A DNA stretch of 58,527 bases, taken from assembly GCA_022793195.1 (NCBI GenBank), contig JAAWCJ010000001.1, positions 1 to 58,527 on the forward strand. Direction: 5' to 3'. Shown piece by piece: positions 52,538 to 58,527 of the stretch. The notes under the pieces are model-generated. The model had not been told where the DNA came from, did no database searches, and saw only the letters and a list, made by a program, of their open reading frames with translations. Position 1 is the first letter of the stretch; every line of letters begins with the position of its first letter. This DNA is from Lachnospiraceae bacterium. Lineage in GTDB: Bacteria > Bacillota > Clostridia > Lachnospirales > Lachnospiraceae. The position numbers and the translations under genes were made by a program.

Positions 52538-53482
52538 ATGAAATATATTGCAGCATTGCGTGAAGGTGAAAGGATTTCAGAAATTTACCTGTGTAAAATG
52601 AAACAGGTGGCAAAAACGAAAATGGGAAAGACCTATTATTCACTGGTACTTCAGGACAAATCCGGCACAGTGGATGGGAAAATATGGGAACTTTCCAGTG
52701 GGATTGATAATTTTGAAACGCTCGATTATGTGAAGATTGACGGGGACGTTACCAGTTTTCAGAATTCCCCTCAGGTGAATATCCGGCGTCTGAGGGTGGC
52801 GTCTGAGGGGGAATATAATCCTGCGGACTACCTTCCAGTGTCGGAAAAAGACATTGATCAGATGTATGCAGAGCTTTTAGGTTTTGTGAAAGGCCTGAAA
52901 AACAAGGAACTGCGCACATTGGCAGAACGGTTTTTTGTGGAAGATGGGGAGTTTGTCAAAGTTTTTAAAGGACATTCTGCAGCGAAAACGGTCCATCACG
53001 GGTTTGTGGGCGGGCTTTTGGAGCACACGTTGAGTGTGGCAAAATTGTGTGATTTTTATTGCGGCCGGTATCCAATACTTAAGAAGGATTTGCTTATAGG
53101 AGCGGCTCTGTTCCACGATATTGGGAAAACGCGGGAGCTTTCTGACTTTCCGGAAAATGATTATACGGATGAAGGGCAACTTCTGGGGCATATTGTCATC
53201 GGAACCTTGATGTTGGAGGAACAGATCAGGACGATTCCGGGCTTTCCTCCTAAACTGGCGTCAGAGCTTAAACATTGTATTTTGGCCCATCATGGGGAAT
53301 ATGAATACGGTTCTCCGAAGAAACCGGCTCTGGCGGAGGCACTGGCATTGAATTTTGCAGACAACCTGGATGCTAAAATGCAGACATTGAAAGAGCTGTT
53401 TGCCGGCAATTCCGGAAATGCCGGATGGCTGGGGTTCAACCGTCTTTTGGATTCCAATGTGCGTATGACTTCGGAGCTATAG
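52538..53482 (+). CDS. yhaM: YhaM-family 3'-5' exoribonuclease
   Basis: 314 residues: an N-terminal OB-fold nucleic-acid-binding domain (YYSLVLQDKSGTVDGKIW, VKIDGDVTSF) and an HD-hydrolase domain with HTLSVAKLC, ALFHDIGKTREL and CILAHHGEYEYGSP, followed by ALNFADNLDAKM. YhaM in Bacillus and Streptococcus trims RNA 3' ends and may also act on DNA. AAAGGA precedes the ATG. It follows the HtrA-like gene by 26 bp and is followed 33 bp later by rlmD. Confidence 0.93.
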   Translation: MKYIAALREGERISEIYLCKMKQVAKTKMGKTYYSLVLQDKSGTVDGKIWELSSGIDNFETLDYVKIDGDVTSFQNSPQVNIRRLRVASEGEYNPADYLPVSEKDIDQMYAELLGFVKGLKNKELRTLAERFFVEDGEFVKVFKGHSAAKTVHHGFVGGLLEHTLSVAKLCDFYCGRYPILKKDLLIGAALFHDIGKTRELSDFPENDYTDEGQLLGHIVIGTLMLEEQIRTIPGFPPKLASELKHCILAHHGEYEYGSPKKPALAEALALNFADNLDAKMQTLKELFAGNSGNAGWLGFNRLLDSNVRMTSEL

Positions 53483-53515
53483 GCATAAAAGAAGTATGCC
53501 AGAGGAGGAGTTTGT

Positions 53516-54907
53516 TTGGAAAAAAATCAGCAGTTCACAACGATGATAGAAGATATGAATGAACAGGGAGAGGGTATAGGCAGAGTCGATGGCTATACCC
53601 TTTTTATTAAGGATGCCATTATTGGGGACTGCATCGAAGGTAAGGTTATAAAAGCGAAAAAAACGTACGGTTACGGAAAGCTGATTCGGATTCTGGAACC
53701 ATCGCCTTTCCGTGTGGAACCCCGTTGTCCTTCGGCTGTGCCCTGCGGCGGCTGCCAGCTGCAGGCCATGTCTTATGAGCGGCAGCTTCCGTTTAAAGAA
53801 GATAAAGTGAGAAATCATCTGGCGCGTATCGGCGGGTTTCGGCCGGAAGAAATTCCCATGAAGCCGATCATCGGCATGGAGGCCACAAAAGAAGGTCCCT
53901 TCCGTTATCGGAATAAAGGGCAGTTCCCCTTTGGGAGGGGAAAAGACGGAAGGATTATTTATGGTTTTTATGCGGGGCGTACCCATTCCATCGTCGAAAC
54001 GAAAGATTGTTTTCTTGGGGCTTCGGTCAATGGAGAGATATTGGAATTAATCCGTTCTTTTATGGAGGAGTATAAGATAAACCCTTATGACGAAGTACGC
54101 CATGAGGGCCTGGTACGTCATGTATTGATTCGTGTGGGATATCATACAGGCCAGATTATGGTATGCGTTGTGATCAATGGTACGAGACTGCCGGGCAGCC
54201 GGCTGCTGGGCGAACGTTTAATGGAGATTCAGGGGATGGAATCCGTCTCTCTCAATATCAACCGGGAAAAAACAAATGTGATTCTGGGAGAGAAAATGGT
54301 ATATCTGGCAGGGCGCCCGTATATTACAGATAAAATCGGCGATTTGTCTTACAGGATATCCCCTCAGTCTTTTTATCAGGTGAATCCGGTGCAGACAGAA
54401 AAGCTTTATAATAAAGTACTGGAATTTGCCAGGCTTACAGGTCGGGAAACCGTATGGGACTTGTACTGCGGCATTGGGACGATTTCTCTGTTTTTGGCCA
54501 GGGAAGCAAAGCGGGTATATGGTGTGGAAATCGTCCCGGCGGCCATTGAAAACGCAAAAGAAAATGCCCTCCTCAACGAAATTGCAAATGCGGAATTTTT
54601 TGTGGGACGCGCGGAGGAAGCACTGCCAGACTGGTATAGCGCCCATCCGGAAACAGCCGTGGATGTGATCGTGGTGGATCCCCCCAGAAAGGGCTGTGAT
54701 GAAACGCTGCTTCACACGATGCTCCAAATGAAGCCGGAACGGATTGTCTACGTTTCCTGTGATTCGGCAACTCTTGCCAGGGACTTAAAATGCTTGTGCA
54801 GCGCCGGATATAGGCTGGAACAGGTGCAGCCGGTGGACATGTTCCCGATGACTGTGAGCGTGGAAGTTGTGTGTTTGCTTTGCAAATTTCACGAAAACAG
54901 AATATAG
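53516..54907 (+). CDS. rlmD: 23S rRNA (uracil-C5)-methyltransferase, RlmD/RlmCD type
   Basis: SAM-dependent methyltransferase of the RumA/TrmA family, 463 residues. An N-terminal TRAM domain (EDMNEQGEGIGRVDGYTLFI) is followed by iron-sulfur cysteines at about 71, 77 and 80 (CPSAVPCGGC) and about 165 (KDCF). SAM-binding VWDLYCGIGTISLFL, VDPPRKGCDE and the nucleophilic Cys in YVSCDSATLARDL (near 415) complete it. It starts at TTG 53516 with AGGAGGAG. In Bacillota a single enzyme often methylates two 23S sites. It marks the last intact core gene before the decayed region. Confidence 0.93.
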   Translation: MEKNQQFTTMIEDMNEQGEGIGRVDGYTLFIKDAIIGDCIEGKVIKAKKTYGYGKLIRILEPSPFRVEPRCPSAVPCGGCQLQAMSYERQLPFKEDKVRNHLARIGGFRPEEIPMKPIIGMEATKEGPFRYRNKGQFPFGRGKDGRIIYGFYAGRTHSIVETKDCFLGASVNGEILELIRSFMEEYKINPYDEVRHEGLVRHVLIRVGYHTGQIMVCVVINGTRLPGSRLLGERLMEIQGMESVSLNINREKTNVILGEKMVYLAGRPYITDKIGDLSYRISPQSFYQVNPVQTEKLYNKVLEFARLTGRETVWDLYCGIGTISLFLAREAKRVYGVEIVPAAIENAKENALLNEIANAEFFVGRAEEALPDWYSAHPETAVDVIVVDPPRKGCDETLLHTMLQMKPERIVYVSCDSATLARDLKCLCSAGYRLEQVQPVDMFPMTVSVEVVCLLCKFHENRI

Positions 54908-54930
54908 AAGTGGAGCTGGAAATGGGGCTT

Positions 54931-55861
54931 ATGAGTGAGTAACTGGAAAACTATGGAATAGAAATCGAATATCATTATTTAGACAACAGAAGATGGTCTT
55001 ACAAAGATTGGAACGACTTTTGACGAAGATACTGTATGGTTATCCATTACCAGATGGCTGAATTATTCCAAAGAGATAAATCGACGATTTCAAGGTATAT
55101 AAAAAATGTCTTTTCTGAGGGGGAACTGGTGAGGGAATCAGTTGTTGCAAATTTTGCAACAACTGCGGCAGATGGAAAAACTTATCAGGTTGACTATTAT
55201 AATTTGGATGTTATTATTTCTGTGGGTTATCGTGTGAAACCCAAGCTCGGTACACAGTTTGGAATTTGGGCAATCAATATACTGAAAGAGTATATGCGAA
55301 AAGGTTTTGCGCTAGATGATGAACGATTGAAAAATCTGGGTGGTGGTTATTTTAAGGAATTGCTTGAAAGAATCAGAGACATTCGTGCTTCTGAAAAGGT
55401 GTTTTACAGACAAATTTCATTATGCTATTCATGGTCAAACGGCGGCGGAAATTATTTACACAAGAGCAGATGCAGAAAAAGAGTTTATGGGCCTTACAAC
55501 GTTTGCTGGAAATCAGCCAACATTGAAAGAGGCTGTTGTTGCGAAAAATTATCTGGCTAAAAAAGAACTTCATGCCATGGGACAACTTGTTTCTGGATAT
55601 TTAGATTTCGCAGAACGTCAGGTAGAACGTGAACAAGTAATGACCATGAGGAACATTTAGACCGTATTCTCACAATGACTGGAGAGCAGTTATTGCAGGG
55701 AAATGGAGGTGTTTCTCATAAGCAGGTTGTTAATTAATAAGGCAACAGATGAATATAAGAAATATAAAGCCAGAACTATTAGTGATGTAGAAGATGGTTA
55801 TTTAAATTCTATAAAAATGTTGGAACAAAAACAGATAAGAAATGAGAAATATACCATTTGA
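54931..55861 (+). pseudogene. RhuM-family (virulence-associated) pseudogene
   Basis: The RhuM-type protein is recognisable in pieces: ATG 54931 then a stop at 54940; TTEDGLTKIGTTFDEDTVWL in the frame from 54983; after a one-base shift, DQMAELFQRDKST-like sequence, then VVANFATTAADGKTYQVDYY and IISVGYRV in the frame of 55036; a deletion of about 25-30 codons near 55405; then HYAIHGQTAAEIIYTRADAE and GLTTFAGNQPTLKEAV in the frame of 55340; and a final piece NKATDEYKKYKARTISDVE to TGA 55859-55861. At least three frameshifts, one deletion and extra stops show it is dead. RhuM genes are usual passengers of islands and conjugative elements. Confidence 0.82.
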
Positions 55862-56115
55862 GTTTGGATAATGGTGAACATGTTGAAACCATTGTACTTT
55901 TCTTGGGACAAATAACCAGACAGTCATATTAACGCGAAGATTGAATTTGGAGAAGGAGATGGGAAAGTACCTTTAGATGCAATAGCGGAGCGGATAAAGA
56001 AGTCTTTGCCGTTGGTTGAAGATGTGTGTAGCAGAGCTGTGTCAGAGGCTGAATGACTGCATTTGCTAGATTATCTGCTGGATTTTGCACGGGCTTATGA
56101 TGTGAGAATAGGAGA
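55862..56115 (+). other. Decayed coding remnant of unknown origin
   Basis: A stretch of plausible protein (AKIEFGEGDGKVPLDAIAER, then LVEDVCSRAVSEAE) ends at a TGA near 56054 and resumes as LHLLDYLLDFARAYDVRIGE in the same frame. It looks like fragments of one lost gene; I do not recognise the family. Confidence 0.4.
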
Positions 56116-56121
56116 ATGTGT

Positions 56122-56758
56122 ATGGCCAAGATTGTGAAAGAGACTATTCATGCTAAAGGTATTGATATTGGCATCTATACAACAAATTTTGAAAATGAGT
56201 TTATCTCATTAACGGATATTGCAAAATATAGAAATGAAGATGACCCAAGGTTTGTGATTCAAAACTGGATGCGCAATCGTAACACAATAGAATTTTTAGG
56301 CGTTTGGGAAGAATTGCATAATCCAGATTTTAACCGTGTGCAATTCGAGGCGGTTAAAAATGAGGCGGGTTTAAATCGTTTTGATTTCTAAGTTGAATTA
56401 CAGAATACATACAGATGCAATTAAGGATAATTTGATACCGCCAGAATTAACACCTGCACAGGTAGCCTGCACATATGCTAATGAAGCGGATATGCTCAAT
56501 GTAGTTTTGTTTGGAAAGACAGCAAAGCAATGGAAAGACGAAAATCCGGATGGAAATATGCGGGATGTGGCAACACTAAATCAATTATTAGTGCTTGCGA
56601 ATCTGGAAAGTTATAATGCGGTTTTAATTAATCAGGGGAAAAGCCAAAAAGAGCGAATGGAATTGTTACGGCAGTTGACAGTACAGCAGTTGCAGACTTT
56701 GGAAACGGTAAGTTTAAATAATTTGCCAAAGGCAGTAACAAATCATCATGAAAAATAG
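56122..56758 (+). pseudogene. KilA-N domain protein pseudogene with internal deletion
   Basis: The N-terminal piece (MAKIVKETIHAKGIDIGIYT ... FISLTDIAKYRNEDDPRFVI ... QFEAVKNEAGLNRFDF) ends at a stop at 56389-56391; the C-terminal piece begins in a different frame (SKLNYRIHTDAIKDNLIPPE) and runs through LTPAQVACTYANEADMLNVV to TAG 56756-56758. The KilA-N DNA-binding domain normally continues with a KKW...GRYGGTFAHSDIAFEFA-type segment, which is missing, implying a deletion of roughly 70-100 codons with loss of frame. KilA-N proteins are phage and mobile-element genes. Confidence 0.82.
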
Positions 56759-56772
56759 GATAGGATGTGTAT

Positions 56773-56994
56773 ATGAATAATCAGTTGCAGAAACCATTTA
56801 CAGACATTGTTGGAGAAGAGAGTCCTGTACGAAAAATGTTAAAACTTGCTTGGCATTTTGCTGAAATTAAGCCAGAAACTATTGCGAATACAGTTGAATC
56901 AAAATCATCAAGTGCATTAATTTTAACACATCTTTTGGGATTGATGGATAGTACGGGTTTGATAAATTGCGAGCATGTGAAATTTTTTCTGTAA
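56773..56994 (+). CDS. Small hypothetical protein, possibly truncated by an IS
   Basis: 73 residues from ATG 56773 (MNNQLQKPFTDIVGEESPVRK). It contains a helical middle (KLAWHFAEIKPETIANTVES, SALILTHLLGLMDS). I do not recognise it. The stop lies in AT-rich sequence that appears to be the left end of the IS256-type element, so the natural C-terminus may be lost. Weak ribosome site (GATAGGATG). Confidence 0.45.
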   Translation: MNNQLQKPFTDIVGEESPVRKMLKLAWHFAEIKPETIANTVESKSSSALILTHLLGLMDSTGLINCEHVKFFL

Positions 56995-57014
56995 ATAGTG
57001 TTTTGAAGGGTCTT

Positions 57015-57038
57015 CTATGATAAAATAAAAAATCATAG
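57015..57038 (+). promoter_or_regulatory. Hairpin next to the transposase ribosome site
   Basis: CTATGAT (57015-57021) pairs with ATCATAG (57032-57038) and abuts the AGGAGG used by the transposase. Many insertion sequences use such structures to stop read-through transcripts from being translated. Confidence 0.5.
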
Positions 57039-57051
57039 GAGGCCTTTTATT

Positions 57052-57878
57052 ATGGCAAGAGAAAAGAAACCCGTACACAAAGTAGTTATGACCGATGGCA
57101 AGCGCAACATCATCCACCAGCTTCTGAAAGAATACGACATCCAGTCCGCTGAAGACATCCAGGATGCCCTCAAAGACCTTCTCGGCGGCACGATCAAGGA
57201 AATGATGGAAGCCGAGATGGATGAACATCTCGGCTACGAAAGATCTGAGCGTTCTGATAACGAGGATTACCGCAACGGGTATAAAAACAAGCGCGTGAAC
57301 AGCCGTTATGGGGCTATGGAGATCAAGGTGCCGCAGGACCGAAAATCCTCTTTTGAGCCACAGGTGGTCAAAAAGCGCCAGAAAGATATCTCCGGCATTG
57401 ACCAGAAGATCATCTCCATGTATGCAAAAGGCATGACAACCAGACAGATTTCTGAAACCATAGAGGATATCTATGGATTTGAAACATCAGAAGGGTTTAT
57501 TTCCGATGTCACGGATAAGATCCTCCCGCAGATTGAAGATTGGCAAAACCGTCCCCTGGATGAAGTATACCCCATCCTTTACATTGACGCCATCCACTAT
57601 TGTGTCCGCGACAACGGCATGATTCGGAAACTGGCGGCCTATGTCATTCTCGGCATCAACACGGAAGGACGGAAAGAAGTGCTGTCCATCAGGTCAGGAA
57701 TACCCTAAAATACGTTCCTGACAAGGACAGGAAAGCATTCGCGGCAGATATAAAGACAATTTATCAGGCGGCGGACGAGAAAAAGGCATTGGCAACACTG
57801 GAACGGGTAAGCGAAAAATGGACGCCAAAATACCCGAATTCCATGAAACGGTGGGAGGACAACTGGGACGCCATTTAG
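57052..57878 (+). pseudogene. IS256-family (mutator-type) transposase, internally deleted
   Basis: The N-terminal half is intact to about 57697 (KRNIIHQLLKEYDIQSAED, DEHLGYERSERSDNEDYRNG, MYAKGMTTRQISE, and the first catalytic Asp region LYIDAIHYCVRD). The sequence then jumps from KEVLSI to VHQVRNTLKYVPDKDR in another frame; about 55-60 residues, including the second catalytic Asp, are missing. It then runs through RKAFAADIKTIYQAADEKKA and WTPKYPNSMKRWEDNWDAI to a stop at 57876-57878, before the catalytic Glu. The element is therefore inactive; a complete copy elsewhere could still move it. Confidence 0.9.
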
Positions 57879-57987
57879 ACAGGCGGGAAAACTGTTTGTA
57901 CTTGACATACCCAAAAAGAACTGCTAAATATAAAACAAGAGCGAAAAGCTGCTTTTTCAAGCCATTCGCCCTTATCCGGCCGTGTAT

Positions 57988-58259
57988 GCTCTTGTCAATC
58001 GACGGTAATGGTTCGTTTTTGCTACGGCGTTTCATAATACGTTCATATTTTTGCTTGTAGTTAAAGTGATTTATCAGATTTTACGGCTGCATGGGCAGCT
58101 TGTGCCAATGCAGGTTAGCGATAGACATCGGCACATATTATTCTGAAAGATTTCTTTTCACCAGTGGAATCATTGTTATCAGGAGAAAGTCCTGCCCAAT
58201 AGCATAAACGCTTGGAACTAGAAAATGGAGCTATATCCGCACCGTCGATTGACAAGAGC
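57988..58259. repeat. 19-bp perfect inverted repeats flanking the IS110-type remnant
   Basis: The 19 bases at 57988-58006 (core CTTGTCAATCGACGGT) recur inverted at 58241-58259. Parts of the same word appear again at 58272-58305 (CAATCGACG and ACAAGAGCATAC). They bracket the degraded IS110 sequence. Confidence 0.75.
57990..58215 (-). pseudogene. IS110-family transposase C-terminal remnant
   Basis: Minus-strand reading gives CYWAGLSPDNNDSTGEKKSF, then ALAQAAHAAVKSDKS and, after shifts, ERIMKRRSKNEP-like sequence. These match the C-terminal Transposase_20 region of IS110 transposases (AGL.P...SG.....I...G......L..AA..A). Several stops and frameshifts show decay. Only the last third of the gene remains. 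Confidence 0.65.
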
Positions 58260-58344
58260 GTATGTGTCTTTCAATCGACGATATCTTCCCTTAACAAGAG
58301 CATACAGAAACACAACAAACTAAATGGGCTGTCAACCTTACACA

Positions 58345-58379
58345 AAACACCGCTTCCGCTAAAAAACGGAGCGGTGTTT
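58345..58379 (+). repeat. Hairpin at the start of the mobC-like frame
   Basis: AAACACCGCT-(T)-CCG (58345-58358) pairs with CGG-AGCGGTGTTT (58367-58379) with a single bulged base and an A-rich loop. It spans the start of the recognisable MobC sequence, where it could control its expression or be a terminator for upstream transcripts. Confidence 0.65.
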
Positions 58380-58527
58380 GTGTCTGGCTGTCCCAGGATG
58401 AACAGGCAAAAATCCGGGAGCGTATGGCGGATGTGGGCATCCGTAACCTTTCGGCCTATATGCGGAAAATGGCTCTTAACGGCTATGTACTTCATGTTGA
58501 CCTCGCTCCCGTTAAGGAGGTCGTTTC
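58361..58527 (+). pseudogene. MobC-like plasmid/ICE mobilisation protein, partial
   Basis: The frame reads KKRSGVCVWLSQDEQAKIRE, then GIRNLSAYMRKMALNGYV and HVDLAPVKEV up to the window edge. This is the ribbon-helix-helix MobC relaxosome accessory family, which helps the relaxase nick oriT. The frame is open back to 58295 but has no ATG before the conserved part, so the N-terminus seems replaced or lost; the C-terminus lies beyond the window. It could still be functional if an unusual start is used. It indicates that an integrative or mobilisable element begins here. Confidence 0.6.

Larger units (their letters stand above)
56985..57895 (+). mobile_element. IS256-type insertion sequence remnant
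   Basis: Includes the deleted transposase plus its AT-rich left leader (from about 56985). The right end is lost, since the transposase stops early and unrelated IS110-type sequence follows. Terminal inverted repeats cannot be placed with confidence. Confidence 0.6.

Noticed and set aside
1..58527. tRNA or rRNA genes
   Set aside because: I looked for cloverleaf-like cassettes ending in CCA and for conserved rRNA words in the intergenic gaps and saw none.

Overview
The window reads as chromosomal DNA of an anaerobic, spore-forming member of the Clostridia, most likely Lachnospiraceae. Supports are SpoVG, a CotS-type coat protein and YyaC (sporulation); a GlgC/GlgD pair; DapL-route lysine genes; a glutamine synthetase followed by an ANTAR regulator; strong AGGAGG-type ribosome sites with some GTG and TTG starts; and housekeeping proteins of clostridial type. 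Family assignments come from motifs read in the translations and recalled family knowledge; no database search was possible.

Layout: 1-720 is AT-rich, with a decayed small gene and a row of hairpins. 720-8572 is a mixed metabolic stretch: chemoreceptor, PfkB kinase, aroC with an SGNH esterase, a HAD phosphatase, a metallo-hydrolase and a CotS-like protein. A 210-bp near-perfect palindrome (8579-8788) separates this from the yhaO-yhaN nuclease pair (minus strand). glgC-glgD and spoVG follow on the plus strand (12.0-14.8 kb). A minus-strand potassium block, trkH-trkA-[36-aa membrane peptide]-kdpD-kdpE, fills 14.9-20.5 kb. 20.6-27.1 kb holds sporulation or envelope proteins, several of unknown function. 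27.2-37.2 kb is a dense biosynthetic run: rmlA, rmlB, rmlD, glmM, vanZ-like, hisC, glnA, ANTAR regulator, dapF, dapL. 37.6-45.6 kb is a sugar-uptake locus: RpiR regulator, ADP-dependent-type sugar kinase, xylulokinase-type kinase and a ribose-type ABC transporter. 45.8-54.9 kb carries a heptad-repeat protein, a two-component system behind mutS2, a degenerate HtrA-like protein, yhaM and rlmD. From 54.9 kb to the end the window is decayed mobile DNA: RhuM and KilA-N pseudogenes, a deleted IS256-type transposase, an IS110-type remnant and a MobC fragment.

How genes fit together: potassium sensing (KdpDE) sits in line with a Trk/Ktr transporter instead of the KdpFABC pump, and the KdpD sensor domain carries a motif like the one reported to bind c-di-AMP. 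The tiny membrane peptide between transporter and sensor genes is the best candidate here for an undescribed component. glnA has a consensus promoter, a leader hairpin and a downstream ANTAR RNA-binding protein, suggesting RNA-level nitrogen control. The RpiR locus appears to import a sugar and phosphorylate it with two kinases. Other unusual proteins are an HtrA-like protein lacking its catalytic triad and a membrane protein joining an MPN-like fold without metal ligands to an extracellular LysM.
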